Assembly: GCA_022818135.1 (NCBI GenBank)
Contig: JAFMSR010000009.1
Location: 20,958,115 to 21,022,114, forward strand
Length of the DNA stretch: 64,000 bases
Reading direction: 5' to 3'
Origin: Saxidomus purpurata
Lineage: Eukaryota > Mollusca > Bivalvia > Venerida > Veneridae
The position numbers and the translations under genes are program-made. The notes below the pieces were generated by a model, which had not been told where the DNA came from, made no database searches, and worked only from the letters and a program-made list of their open reading frames with translations. Below are positions 1 through 14,600 of this stretch, piece by piece; position 1 is the stretch's first letter; each line of letters starts with the position of its first letter.

Positions 1-316
1 CAGGTATAAATTATTCTAAATAAACTTTTGTTCCATAGATATCAAAATGTATAGCTACGTGTTGTGTAAATGTTAAATTTCATTTGTTTGTTAATGAAAT
101 GAAACTTAATTAACAATGTATTAAGTGTCTGTTAAATCGAAGGAGCTCATGTCTCCCGGTAAGAAACTAGATACATCGACTACTTCTTGTATTGTATTAC
201 TTTCTATCTGCAGGTAAATTTAAGATAAATCAGAAGTGGTAGATTCAAGATACATAAAGTATTGATATTTTGATAATAAAGTATTGATATTTTGATAATA
301 TACTTTAAATTTGTAG

Positions 317-3300
317 GTAAAACGGATGTTCCAAGATGTAGCTGGACAGACTGATTCACTTAAGGGCATGTGGACAGCCAAAATGAATATGAAAGGTGCA
401 CCACTTCTAGCAACTGAGATAGATATGGCTGATTACGATCGTAAATTACACTTCCTTGAGCAAGAACTTCAACGACGGAAGGAAGTAGGACACAAGTACC
501 AGTCGATTCTCAACAGACAAGATCACTTGGCTGAGGAGGATGAGAAATGCAGAGAAGACCATCAGGTATGTACGAGGTTTTGTTTCTGTTAAGTATTTCC
601 TTTTAACGGCATTTTGGCATGGCATTGTGTTAATGCCAAGACTTCGATCTAAACTTACATTTTCGTCATTTTATACCAAATAATATTGCTGATAATGCAG
701 CATCCCCAACTATTTTAACCATCGTGTATTGGAAAACCGACATGCGTTTTTACAAAGAGTAAAGAAGGATATTATTAAATAACTCGTCATAACTTTCTTT
801 CTGTTTAACATAAAAAATTTGTCATTATCACAAATGTTAGTTTAATTTGTCTGCCATTTCATGAATATTTTTTTGTCAATCTAAAGTATTAAATCAATGG
901 TCCTTTTTACGTTTAAAAACCATTACCGACCGTTTTACGGGCTTGAATTATAGTGGAAACGCGAAACAATGCCAGTTTAGGTGCAAATATTGCACTTTTA
1001 ATTCAAATTTTCACCTTTTTTGCTAAAATAACAGAACAAATGTCACTATTACGATGTCTCGATATTTCATTTTACTTTTTTAGATATATAAAAATAATTA
1101 TGTTTAATGGATATATTAATTTTGCAGTCCTTTTTAAGTTATAAAAATAATTATGTTTAATGGATATATTAATTTTGCAGTCCTTTTTAAGTTTAACTCA
1201 ACTAACCTGTTATGTTTAAATAAGAATTTACCGCTTCGGCAGTACTCGGCTTTTTCGTAAGGCACATTCTTTTTAACGCCGATAGTAATAGTTTGTCACT
1301 TAGTATGCTTTTTAAAGTTAATTCGCCTGATCAACGTTAATAACTATTTTTCACGAATATTACCATGGGCATGTTTATAAAACTAATTAACTGATTCGTA
1401 TCCCAAATACAACTTCATAAAACATATGAATAAAAAATAAGTACATTGTCGTTGAAAGCATAATTATTGAACTTATAAAAGTGTTATAATAGTTATGAAT
1501 TCAAACAAAACCTTGTGACCGGATCGCACCTTGGGTAAGAGGGGTAGGGGTAGTGTCATCAGGGCACAGGTGATATTACTTGTTCAATGTATATTGTCAA
1601 TTATTGTTCACGTCTTTTCATTAAAATAACGTAAGACTGTTATCAACGCGATTGTTACTCTTATTCTTCACACGGTACTTGTAAATGGAATTGAATTACA
1701 TGTTTCATTAACAGTTATAAGTAAAGCATCATAATAAGGATAAATAGATATAATCATTTAAATTGATATTACAAATTGACAACGATTCAAATAATCTTTA
1801 CACTTGAATGGGGTTTAAAGTGGATCAGTTGTATGACCCTTAATCATTTTACCTATCTATTATCTGGATATTGCCTGCGGGTAAAGTAATTTCCTGTCTT
1901 TGTTTCACGGACACGCGTTTCTTGCATACGCAGTGTTGTATAATATATCGGTCTGTACCCTCTGAAGCTTTTTATAAACATTTTACAGTATATAATTTTT
2001 TTGATAGAAGTATTTTTTACACAAGTTAATTAAAGTATATACAGCCCCGGCCGCGCGCCGCTATATAAGATTCCAGCATGTCGCATGTATGTATTTATTG
2101 TATAGTTTTATCGTTGGTACCGGATAATCCATATTACCAACGCCCCCAGAAGAGTTTTTCAGTTGTTTTAGTTTTCGGGGGATAGTGCATGATACAGAAC
2201 GCGTCCCGTTCAAGAGACGTCCCTCGTTATTTAACATGCCCGATGTAAGCACCAATACATCTCGGTCTTAGGTCTCATCCGTAAGATCATTAGTTTTGTT
2301 AATAGAGGTGCGGGGTCGAACTTGCGACCCTTGGATACCAGTCCAGAGCGTTAACCACTAGACCACTGAACCGCTCAAACACGTAGCAGAGTGTCACATA
2401 CAAGGCTAATACACACCTGTGATTTACTATACATGTTTATAATTAACTACTTTTAGTGATGAAATTTAAACTAATGAAGTTATTTAATAATCGTAGAGGC
2501 ATAAACACATACAACATTTCCCCTTTTTAATGATTTTTGCCTTTTTTGTGACTTCATTAATTTTGCATGTTTTAAATTTAAAACCACAACTGTCATTTCA
2601 TTATAGTAAAACGCGCAAAATGTGCTAGTTTTACTGAAAAGAAAAGCGAAGCGCATACGCTATAACAACTTTTTACGATCCCGAACGGAACAGAATAAAA
2701 CATTGTGATATCATTTCAATAAAAAAGGAATAATAAAGCATGTTCGTTTTTAGCTCGACTTTTCTATGAAAAGGGGAGCTATCCTACTCGCCCCGGCGTC
2801 GGCGTTGGCGTCACACCTTGGTTAAGTTTTTCGTACCACCCCAACTTTATTTCAAAAGTATTAGAGGTATGGCTTTGAAACTTACCATACTTGTTTACCA
2901 TCATAACCTCCATCTACAGACAAGAGTACATAACTCTGTCAAGGTTTTTGACAGAATTATGGCCCTTTTTTTACTTAGAAAGTGTATTGAGCTTGGTTAA
3001 GTTTTTCGTACCACCTCACTTTTATTTCAAAACCATTGGAGGTATTGCTTTGAAACTAACCATACTTGTTTACCATCACGACCTTCATCAACAGACAAGA
3101 GGACATAACTCTGTCAAGGTTTTTGACAGAATTATGCCCCTTTTTGACTTAGAAAATACATTGAATATGGGTAAAATCCACTTATTGCCTTAACCCTTTG
3201 AGATATTGTTTTGAAACTTTTAATGCTATTTCACATCATTACCCCCATCTGTACACAAGAGAAGGTAACTCTGTCAGGGATTTGTTTTAAAAATTAAGGC

Positions 3301-5642
3301 CTTTTATCGACTTACAATCTTGGTTAAGTTTTTCGTACCAGTCCACTTTTTGACTGAACTGTTTGAGATATTAATTTAAAAGTTGGAGTACTTGTTTACC
3401 ATCATGATTCCCAAACATGGGCAGGAGAAGGTAATTCTGTCAAGGATTTTATTTGAATTATGGCCCTTTTTGACTTAGAAACTCAGTTAAAATTTTCATT
3501 CTTGTCCACTTGTTAACTTAATCATTTGAGATATTACTTTGAAAGTTGGAGTACTTATGTACCAATGTAAGACCTATCTGTAAGCAAAAGAAGATAACTC
3601 TGTGAAAAATTTTCTTGATTTGTACTTAGAAATTCCTAGTTAAAGTCTTGTGTGCCCTTAACTGTCAAAGTTTTGTTTTATTGGCAAGCACTAAAAAAGT
3701 CGAGCGCGCTGTCCTACTGACAGCTCTTGTTTTTTGTTTTTTTGAAACGTTTATATGTATATTTTATTTTTCCAACTGTCGCGCTCGAACACTTCCGAAT
3801 GATCGACCCGTCTGCTCGGTTATAGGGTTTTATGGCCGGACATTACGTAACATTTATAATGACCCGTAATAAAATACTAAATAAGCTGTATATTGGGTTT
3901 TGTTTTATGCTTCATATACCGATTCAAAAGAAAAAATATGTCTATGAAACGAATATGTTTTACTGAATTCTAGAACTATACAATGATAATTTATATAACT
4001 TTTTAATCATATTATATACAAGATCCGTATGTTTTATTAATAATACTATTATCATTCACGTATTTTTAAAGTTTGTAAAATGTTTAAAAAAACCTATTTA
4101 TGATTTTTTTCTCTTTTTCAATCACTTGGACAGAGACATTTTTATACATGTCTAAATTGAAACAGTGGTTTTCACTATTCTTTGACCCCAGCGCAAATTG
4201 ATTTCATTTGATAGGAAGGTGAAAATGTCATTTTATGAAGTAGTGTAGAAAGGGAATGTCTTGAAGATCCACCTTTGTTTGCACAATACAGATGCAGTCT
4301 AAATTCGCGTATGTTTTGTCTTTTTAAAGCTTTCCGAAGAAATGAATTTGGTTTTTAAATTTTGTTTCCTCCTTTAACAGTGTAAATTTTAGTGTGAAAA
4401 AATGTATATAAACAAATCATTGATATGTGGCAGACTTTTTAAATTGGAAATGACCCAAACTTAGTAAAGGATGACATTTAAAGTTGTCTACTTTAAAAAA
4501 GCATCGTGTCTTTCCCATGCCCCAATAACAATTGATTTGCCATGCACGCATGTTTTTGAATTCCATGTCCATCATTAAATTTTTCATAAGGTATTTGTTG
4601 ACATGAACAAACAAAATAACGCGCGTGCGAAGAGGTCAGTCGACAATTTAAGTTCTCCAATGAACACATTTTAGATTCATTTTAAATATGTTAAGAACAA
4701 CGAGTGTAACAGCCTTTTGAGTTTCTCGATCTGTTACTATTGTCAACAATTATTATTACTAGTATCACTGGATTCGTATTTTCAACGCACTTCATTTTAC
4801 ATTAGATATGATCAATTCATTAAATTTTATAAACACGTTTTTAATGATATTGTGCTTCCCACTTGAAACAATTTTATTCATATTTTTTTATTAAAAATAA
4901 GGTGATATCGTTCGGTATATAATGTCAGAAGAAAAACACAATACCTAAATTTTACCTAAATTAGTAACATTTCAACTTTCAGATCTCCCTTAGGCTATAA
5001 ATAATCTTGGTTAAAAAAAACAACGATATATTGATTTTTCCAGTTTGGCAGGCGCAGTTACACGTGACTGGTTTTATGGCCCCGTAAATCACACACGCTC
5101 GCAAATATCGATAAAAGATGGGTAACTCTGTAGACACCGTGATGACACATGAAATTTGACTTAATTCCCTTGATTTTTGTGATATCGGTAGTGGTCATTA
5201 TAGTTCCCCATGGTCAATAATTTGAAAGTAAGATAAAGAAGATGGCTATAATGTTCCCTGCAATTATGATTTCTACTTTCACAAAAGCGATCTAAACGAT
5301 GTTTCGGCCTGAAACAAACTACAAGTTATTCATTTGTCATAACAGTTTATAATTGAACAATGCTTTAATAGGTAAGGTTCCAGACACCACTGCGAGAAGC
5401 CATACGAACTTTGAGGGATCATACCGAAAAAATCCAGCGTGGCCATGTAGTCAATGCCGACGGACAGTTTGACATAGAGACGCATCGTGTAGTTGAGATG
5501 AGAGTTTCTACACTATCTGAGAAAATGTCAGGGTCTGTCACAGAAGAATGTACAAGACTTGGATCCTGGGGAGTTCTTGGACAAGGAACTGGGGGTCAAC
5601 TGCTTAACGGCAGCACACCAATGTCGAAACAGGACATTTTTG
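317..5642 (+). CDS. Gene 1, N-terminal helical exons (317-565 and 5372-5642)
   Basis: The first exon follows a TTTGTAG acceptor and ends CAG before GTATGT. It encodes a hydrophilic segment with an alpha-helical second half rich in Glu, Lys and Arg (around residues 45-83). The second exon also begins in phase 0; two in-frame acceptors are possible, 5372 and 5384, giving a four-residue alternative. It encodes a helical stretch followed by a Gly/Ser-rich linker and ends in phase 1, where the repeat module starts. The 4.8 kb intron between them contains the left arm of the large inverted repeat. Window bases 1-9 read CAG followed by GTATAA, which could be the very end of the preceding exon, but this cannot be tested here. 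Confidence 0.75.
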
Positions 5643-8600
5643 GTAAAGAGGCAGCTTGTAGAAACTCATTCTTATATTACTAGCGTATTAAAACATTTTT
5701 TATATGTAACTTTTTTGTATGTATAGTTTTTTTATTCTGTTATACAAGTGACAGCCTGATTTCCAAAACACACTAAAATGCACCTAGGTTAGTATCTATA
5801 GAACTTTAGAACTGTTTTTGGACAGTGAATGACTTGGATACCAACAATAGTTTTCTTCTGTATAATTTTATTATATTCTGAAATGTTCATTTTAGGTAAA
5901 TCCACTAGTATTGTCGGAACAGACAAAGCTACGGGTCTTCACAAAGTTAAGCCGGGTTCCAGCATGCTACTAGCAGATGGCAGCACTCAACAAGTACCAG
6001 AAAATAATTTCATCCACCCACAGACAGGACATGTACTACCAATCCAAGGAAATGTAGCCTTTGATCCAATTAAATCTAGACTCGTGTGTGTTGTAGACTC
6101 AGCTACAGGTAACTAGAAGACATCAGTGAAAGAAGTCCCTAAAATAGATCAAATTAATATTTCTCAATATGATAAATGAAACATTATTGTACACGATAAT
6201 ACAAAATGTAACATATCTGAAAACATACATTTTAGCTGAAGTCATTAATGATCCATGAACTCAAAAGTCTAACTTTAAGATTCAGCTGGACTGTATGCAT
6301 AAGTGTTTATTGTTCAATAATTTGTTGATTTAATAGTTGCATATTTATGGTACAATTTACATGGACTTCATTCAATATCCACACATTAATATTAAAGATG
6401 GATTGTTTATAAATATTGGTCAAGGGTATAATTGTCAAATGTCGTATGTACCACCATTAATTTAAATCCGGTCTTTATTCCTGGGCTGTAGTACATGTAT
6501 ATTCCAGATTTTCACTAATGTCCTTGATCTTTAATATTATTGGTTGGTTATTTTTATCATTCGATATATATTATTAAATACTACAAATACCCATGTGTTT
6601 GTTGAGTTTGGAAATCTTCGTACTTATATTTGTAATGAAATACATTTTAAGGGGAAGCTCCAAAGATGGATGAACCTTACATTCCATTTGTACCCTATCC
6701 AATACGAGGTTCACAACCAGTAAAGACCAAACTCAAGCCTCTGCAACATTCCAGCGACTTGCGATACGGAGCCCCAATGTCCGACCCGGAGACAGGTCTC
6801 CATGTTCCGATACTGGCTGTGACATTACACCCAGAAACACAGACTGTTTTACCGATTGGTGGAACTCATGTGGACATTGTTACTGGCCTACCAACACCAA
6901 TAGAGATTGGTTCACTAATGGTTGATCCTAACTCGGGTGTTCCAGTACCAATTCTGGCAGTTACTCTTGATTTAGAGTCAGGTAAGACTTGATGAAGTTT
7001 TATATTAGCATCAAATATTTTGCATTTTTTGGTAATATTTGTAATAATGAAAGGAGTAATTTCTTATCAACATGAACACATTTATTTACGCTTCAGTGAA
7101 ATGTATATCAGATTCCACTATTGCATAATTCATAAAATCTGATCAAAGAATCAATTATGATTTCAAAAAAATGAATTCCACGTGTCCCGGTCCTTTTTTG
7201 TGTATTAAATTTTGAATTCGTGAAGTCCGCTGTGAATTTGTTAAATAAACAGTACTTTCCCAACGACTGTCAAAAGTTTAAGGAATTATTTAAACATGAA
7301 AGGATCTCTCTTGTCTCTTGTAACTTTAAAATCCCTCACTGTGAAAGAGCAAATTTAGGCTAACATTATAAAAACATTGTTTCTTTCAAGATACTTTTTC
7401 TGCAATGTCTGTGACAACATTATGATCATTGATCAATAACAAAAAGTTTAATATTTGCACGTATACGACAAAGACTCAGATCAACAGCGCAGCCTTGCCG
7501 GAAATTCCTTGTTTCTTGGTGTATGAACATTTTTCTTAAAGTGAACAATTTTCCTTGACCTAATAGTTCTTAGAAATAAGAAAAAATATACACTGCCTTC
7601 TGCTTTTTATGATTGCAGGCGATGTAGTACCAGTGGGTGGTACGAATCCTAACAACACACCAATATTGCCAGGAGAGACCTTCGTAGACCCATTAAGTCA
7701 TAAACATGTACGTGTACATGGTGGTCACCTGACAATGACGCGTGTAGAACCATCTGCAGGTGGTTACCAATCATTACTTGACTCTACTGTGTTGGCATGT
7801 GAAGCACGAGTTAACGATGCTGTCAGACTGTATTTGGAAGCATTAGCTGGTTTGTACCCTGAATTGCAATTCTATAGTGAAAACTGATCTTGAAAAACGA
7901 CATTGCTACAGTTTTTTTTACATACAACTCAGGATGATTCTAGTACATATACTATATAATTTCCGCAAAATACACGTCTTCATTCATATTAATACCAATA
8001 CTAAATTAAAATTAGCCAGCAGTGGACCGTTATAAAACAAATCAGCAAGGTATAATTCATACAATTCCCAAAATGCAAAGAATACTCTAAGCATTTAATC
8101 GACAGGTTATGATGAGTAAATATGTATGGTTAAAACGTAGTGCATTGTACCTTTAAAACTATTTTAAAGGTAGAGCTTAAAGTGCAATACATGACTAGTT
8201 GTTGGAGCTACTGTATAACCATGGTTTTCTTTTTAGAGCAGCCATTTATATTTGTCTAACTCGAGTTGAATATTAATACATTTTATGAACATTGTGTGTA
8301 TGTAGATTGCACTGGTAGAGATGTTGATGTTCGACAGGAAGCCTCTAACCTTGACAAGGCTGTTAAGGAGCTGGAAAATGCAAGAGAAAAGATGAAAGTT
8401 CACTTACTGCGTACACAGCAAGATATTAGACGAAGACTAGAGAGAGCAAATATCTTGGCAACCACGGGTGGATCTCCAGGTATGCACTGTTATGCCTTAT
8501 TCAAGTTTAAAATATTTATATGTTTGTAAGAGTTTAATTTATGAATACATAATACATTTGTACTTAACATACAATGATACTGTTTAAGGAAAGAGTTAAG

Positions 8601-11600
8601 TTCAAGAATACTCACAACATTGAAGGAACTGCAGCGGCTTAATCACTCATACTTAACGTAATGTTTGATACCTGTAGCCAACAGAGACTCTTCAGGATGT
8701 TAGTGCAGATGTCAAATTCATTATGCGCTAATTTCTTTCTTGGTACAAACGTTTGGTGTAATTTATGCTTCTATAACACAGACATTAGTCTTTGTTACAT
8801 TTTCTCCAAATTCTTGAGGGAAAAAAATGTTGAGACTTTATCACTGAAATGAGAGTACTACGTAAATGTATTTCATAATCATAATATTGGCCAATATTTG
8901 TAGGAATGTATGAACTGAACAATTCTGGTCAATTGCTGCCAATTTTGGTTGGTACGACAATGCCTGATGGTGCAGGATCTGGAATGGAAGTACCAATACT
9001 TGGAGCAGAAAGGCACAAACTTACAGGCAAAGTTGTACCACTAGGGGGAACAATGGAGGACCCAGAAGGAGCCGGTAAAATATTAAAAACAATTTTTAAA
9101 CTAACTGTATTATCCACTTTTGAATTTTTCTATGAAGTTACAGCAATAAGTTCATTCAATTAGCGAAGCTCTGCTTTTTCTAGATTGAAGCTCTTAGTTT
9201 ACCACTCAAGGTTGCTTCATCAAATAAAAAGTCAATCAAAGCAATTACAGCTTTTTTTCCGTTAAGACATGTCCAGCAGATATTTCTAGAATTTAAACTA
9301 TAATTGAACAATGAACACCATGTGAATAACAAATGCTTATTGCTGAACTCATGTTGATGTTTTCAAGTTTCATTTGGTAGCACTATTGTGATTAGAAACT
9401 GATTTCTGTGTAATACGAATTACAGCACTGATACCACGTGTCAAATTTCAGTAACTTTCTGGAAGTTTGCGCTGTGGTTTGAAACCGGCAAGCAAGATTG
9501 TTCTAATTGTATTGACATCAGTCACATGTTTCAAACACTAGTTTTTATTTCACAATTTGTCATATGTTTAGAAACTAATTTAATGAACTATTAATGATAT
9601 GCTTTTGTTTGATCTCTATCCCTAGGTCTTGTACCAATCAATATCGGAAAGAAAGCAGTTGACTCTGTAACCGGTGAACTTAGTCCAGTGATTGGTGTGC
9701 GATTGAATGTAGAAAACAACACTGTTGTCCCTGTAACTTTGTCGACTGGAGGACACCGTAAACCAACTGCCCCAGCTGGTGCTGAAGCAATACTAGAGGA
9801 AGAAATTGTCACACGACGCAATTATTGGAAAGCACAGCGTAAACGGGAAGAAGAACTGACGAGAATTGAGCACAAATTGGCCGTTATGTTGTTGCAGGAT
9901 GTTGACAGTATCACTGTTAAGTCAATGTCTAAGGCACTTGAAGAGATAGATGTTGGAGCAAACCAGCTGCAGGAGGCAAATAAAGCCGAAGTTCAAAGGC
10001 GTGGTGCAGCACAGCATGAGTACAGTGATGGTTTGCCGCTAGAGGTTGTTGCCGTTTTGACTGATTGTGATGCACGGGAATGTGAGACTGAAGAGGGTCA
10101 TGTAGCCGCACATGTGAAATTTGCAGATTCAGTTAGAAAGTTCTTTAACAGACTTCAGCAAGAGGAAAAGAAATTCAAGGACAAGATGGATCAGATAGAA
10201 GGTACTTGCAGATTAATTTGTTCAAATAAGTTGAATTTATACGATTTACATAATTTAGTCAATGTCTTCAGCACTTGAATATTGTTTTTTTGTTATTCAG
10301 GGTTTGCTTTTCATTCAAATCAAAGAATTTCATATTTCTCTCATTTCAAATTGATTTGTATTTACAGGTGCAGGAAATGCTGATGGTGAAAATCAACAAC
10401 TTCAAAGATATCGTCAAACCAAGAACCGTCTTCTATCTGAGCTTCAAGGCCAAATTGTAAGCCGTGTAGAACATCTTGATCAGGCACATTCTTCAGTGGA
10501 ATATGCAAGACAGAGATCAGAATTATGTTGCCAAGAAGCTAAAGTTGTTCTTATCCACAGTGCATTGCTTGCTGGAGATTATGATTGTCAGCTTTCTGGT
10601 GTTTATGGTGATGCTGCAAGTAGCAATACACAGGTTGAACAAGATTCTGAGTTAGTTCCTTTGATGAAACAGCTGATTGCTTTGCTTGAATCGGGTGGAC
10701 CATTCTATCTGTCCACAGAATTGTTGAATTTGATCAGGAATGCTGCTGGCGGCGGAAATGTTCACAATGTCAACAATTACAACATCTCTGGTCAAGATGG
10801 TCAGAACGTTCCATCTGGTGGAACAGCTGGAGGATCAAGTGAGAAAGACGTTAAACGAGAAAAGGATGGTGCTGGTAAAGAGGTTAAAAAAGGAAAAGCA
10901 ATGTTAGTTGCAGCGTCAAAAACAACGAAAGACAAGAAATCATCGAAAGATGAAAGCTCGGCCACAGTATCGGATCCAAGTGCTTCATGGAAAGATTTAT
11001 TGAGAAAACTGTTCGAAAAACAAGCTTATGAAGCAGCTAAACTTGAGAATGATCTTAAATCAGACGAAATGACTTCTATGCAAGATGTTTTAGACGACTA
11101 CGAGAAGAAGAAGCGTAACATGATGTTTGAAGCAAAAGAAGATCTTAGACAGAAACTAGAAAAGGTTCCGAATGAAAAGGAACGTGATAGAATAATGGCT
11201 GATTATGCAATGAATTTACAGAAGGTTAATGATGCTTTTGACAAACAGAAGCAGATACAGCTTGAAAGCTTGAGAAAGAAACTTCTAGAGAACAGAAGGA
11301 ATCGCAAGAAGGAACTTTACCGCAATCATTGTGCAGAGGCTGAAGCACAAGGAGTTGGTCTAGAATCTGTACCAGATGTGAATATACCGAGTCATGATGA
11401 GATGATGGGAGATCTTCTTCGTCTTCAGGAGAATCAAGAAAGATCTTTGGCAGACATTCAGATCCAGGGTGAAAATGCAAGGGATGAAGTTCAGGTATTT
11501 TCTTTATTTCTTTGATGAGATAAACTTTTTTTGTAGTAATTTTATAGGTTTTTACTACTAGGTAGAGAACTTTATTCAAATATCATTTAGTGCTATAAAT

Positions 11601-14600
11601 TGTTCATTTATTTAGCTCTGTCAAGTAAGTAGTGTTCAAATGAGTTTAATTTCCATTAGGTACCCGAAACTGATCGTGAGTTTGAGAAAAAGATCAATGC
11701 TTTGGATGTTGATGATGCTGTCAAAAATGAGATGATTCGCCAAGCACGAGAGCGTAACCATTTCTTGCAAGAACAAATAAATAAAATGAAAGAAGCATTG
11801 AGGCAGAGGAAAGACAGACACAAACCTGCAAAATTATCAGATGAAGAAAGAAATGGAATGTCTGGAGAAGAGCAACAGAGGCTACTTGAGGCAAGAGAAA
11901 TGCAGAGTGAAGCTGACAGAGAACGTGAAGACAAAGCACTCCTTGAGGCGAGAAAACTACTAGAGAAGGTAGATGTAGATATTATTATGCAGTTTCTTTC
12001 ATGTTATGTGTAGTCATTTATCAGCACTAATACTTACAACATAATTACCATTAGATAATTTAATTGCCACAAATGTTTTTATAATCAGACTAAAATTTAT
12101 ATCAAACCGGTACGTGATCTTTGTTTATATGTTAAGCTCGACGTAACTTAATATCTGATTTTCCTCAACAGAGTGATTATGACAGTAATAACATTGTAAG
12201 GGAGTTTTCTTCATGTATAGTTTTTATACCCCCGAAACGAAGTTTAGGGGGTATATAGGAGTCACCCTGTGGCACAAGAACCATACCTCTATCCTGGGTA
12301 ATTACAGAGATATTACCCTTTGTTACTTTTCTTTGACCGGAGCATAACTTGAAAACTACTGGTTGGAATTCAATACAACTTCATAACAATGGTCAAGCAC
12401 AATGAGAGGAAGTGCAGTGTACAAGAACCATAACTCTATCTAGACAAATTACAGAGTTATTGCCAAGATTCATATCTATTTTTTAGTTTTGTGCAAGGTA
12501 TTCTGTTACTACTAACTTCTTCAGTTGATAAAGCTGTCTTTCGGGGATATTAATCACATTTAGTGATATGTTTTGTAAAATATGTTTTAACAATTTTTTA
12601 TTGTGCTTTATTTAGGAACAACAGAGGCTGGCACAAGAGCAAGCACTTCGTGACGCCATGCGCAACAAGAGTGAAGAGGAAAAAGATAGAATTATTGCCG
12701 AGTACCAGTCTGAAATGGACAGACTAATGAGCCGTCAAGATCAGACGAGACAGTCACAAAAAGATAAGATAGTTGGTAAACTGGCTGCAAGGAAACGTGT
12801 TCGTGAAGAGCTTGAGAAAGAACAAGCTGTTGCTAGAGAATTGGATAGAATTACTAAAAGACATGTAAGTACTTCATATACATCATACATAGTGGGAAAT
12901 TGTTTAATATATATGTGACTGAATTTTAGCAATAATTTTTAAAAAGACTTTTCTAATGTCTTTGACTTGACACGTTTTATTAAGAGAAGTGCGATTATAA
13001 TAGACGTTTATAGTAAACACATAAGTAGACACATTTGCCATGATGTGGTATAATAATATTTAGCTTTGAATAAGCCATTTAAACATTCATTTGAACTGTA
13101 GGTGTCAATGATATTGACTGAAACGTTTGCATAGTTTAAAAGTGAGACTTAGTAAGTTGTATCGCTTTTCATGTTTACATTTTCTTTATAAAGTTTTTTA
13201 CATGTACATCGCAAACAGTAACTGTTGTCTTTAGTTACTTTGATATGACAGTTTTGAACGTAAACAGTTGGCGGTTCAACAAATCATAATAAGAGTTTAA
13301 TATTTCAGGTTGCACAGGGCGACACTGATGCAGCAGACGTTATAATGGACATAAATGAAAAGGTCAACGGGGACAAACTGACATCAGAACAGCAACAGCT
13401 TCTTGACAAGCAGATACAGGAAGCAGAAGCTCTCGAAGGCAGGCAGTTAGATCAACAAAGGGAAATGAATCAACATCTAGATGAAGAAATGGCAACAGAA
13501 GAAATGGCTGTTGAAACACAGATACAGCAGCAGAAAAGACTGGTAAATGTTTTTGAAACATACATCTTTAACACTTTCAATTTAAGGATAATGAAGGAAA
13601 TTTAAAGTTGATATTTGAACTCAAATTACTAGTTTTGCTAAAGGTGTTTCAGCTTATGATTACTGTAGCTATAAATCAACAGTGTTGAGTATTTGTTTCT
13701 GTTGGACACTTGGAAAAGATCTAAGCAGTATTGTATTCTTACAATTGAGTATAAAGGATGACGTTACGTGTTTTCACACAGTCCACATACGCATAGTTGC
13801 AAAATATGTTATCTTTTTGGTGACAGACAGTTTCGAATTCAAATTAATTGGTTAATTATCAAATGGTAATAGTACGTTGAATTTAGTATGAGGTGTATAA
13901 CAAAATCCCAGCCGTTTTCACATAAATTGTCTCTGAAGCGAAGTACTTATCAGAAAAGTATTTTTTGACAAGACACGAGTCTTCCAGCATTTATATTTTC
14001 AGCTGTAACACTTTCAATAAATTTTATGTTCCATTTTTCTTCTCAGGCTATGGCAGAACATAGAAACAAGTTTGATCGTGACATGTTATTAAACAGACAG
14101 AATATGACCGAAGACGAATATAAACGTCTGTTAGCAGAACACCAGCGTGAAATGGCAACCCTTACAGCTAACCTAGAACAGGAGAAAGATAGACAGAAGA
14201 GGGTCATTAAGGACAGGGTAAGTACAGTTTTGTTTGTTCAATGCTCATACCTGTAAAGTCATTACCACATCAATATATTGTGTTTTATGGTTATGTCACA
14301 GACAAAGTAAGTTGAATTGGCTTATAATGTTAACATGGACATTTTATTTATATAGACTGTAACTGCATATTTGCAGTAAAAAGTATTTTACAGCGTCATT
14401 TTTAAAATGTGTTTAACAATGTCTGAATAATTTTACAGATTAATATCCTGTTTCAGTAAAATAACATACATGTTTATGCTATGTTTTAATTGAAAATGGT
14501 GGAATATTTGAAATTGGTAAAGAATGTTTCAGTAAATTTATCTTTTTATAGATACTTGAAAGACGCAAGAAACGCGACGCTCAGCTGGAGGAGAAGAATC

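Larger units (their letters stand above)
700..5200. repeat. Left arm of a large inverted repeat (unclassified mobile element copy)
   Basis: From a CATCCCCAACTATTTTAACC end at about 700 to a GATATCGGTAGTGGTCA end at about 5200, the sequence is the reverse complement, with many substitutions and indels, of 46877-51702. Anchors I checked: 701-735 with 51,666-51,700; 1,200-1,400 with 51,120-51,310; 2,306-2,376 with 49,876-49,947; 4,620-4,740 with 47,365-47,460; 5,050-5,200 with 46,880-47,040. The arm carries a tRNA-like SINE head and, at about 2,735-4,105, extra sequence absent from the other arm, mostly a tandem-core element. It lies wholly in the intron between exons 317-565 and 5372-5642. I see no intact coding region that would classify it. 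Confidence 0.85.

Noticed and set aside
2818..3193. Overlapping open frames suggesting a small gene
   Set aside because: They are repeated translations of tandem units of the element at 2750-3732.
9591..9821. Minus-strand open frame overlapping gene 1 exon 9626-10201
   Set aside because: Shadow of the coding strand; the same applies to minus-strand frames at 11226, 11656, 12741, 13364, 17459, 19758 and 22378-22683.
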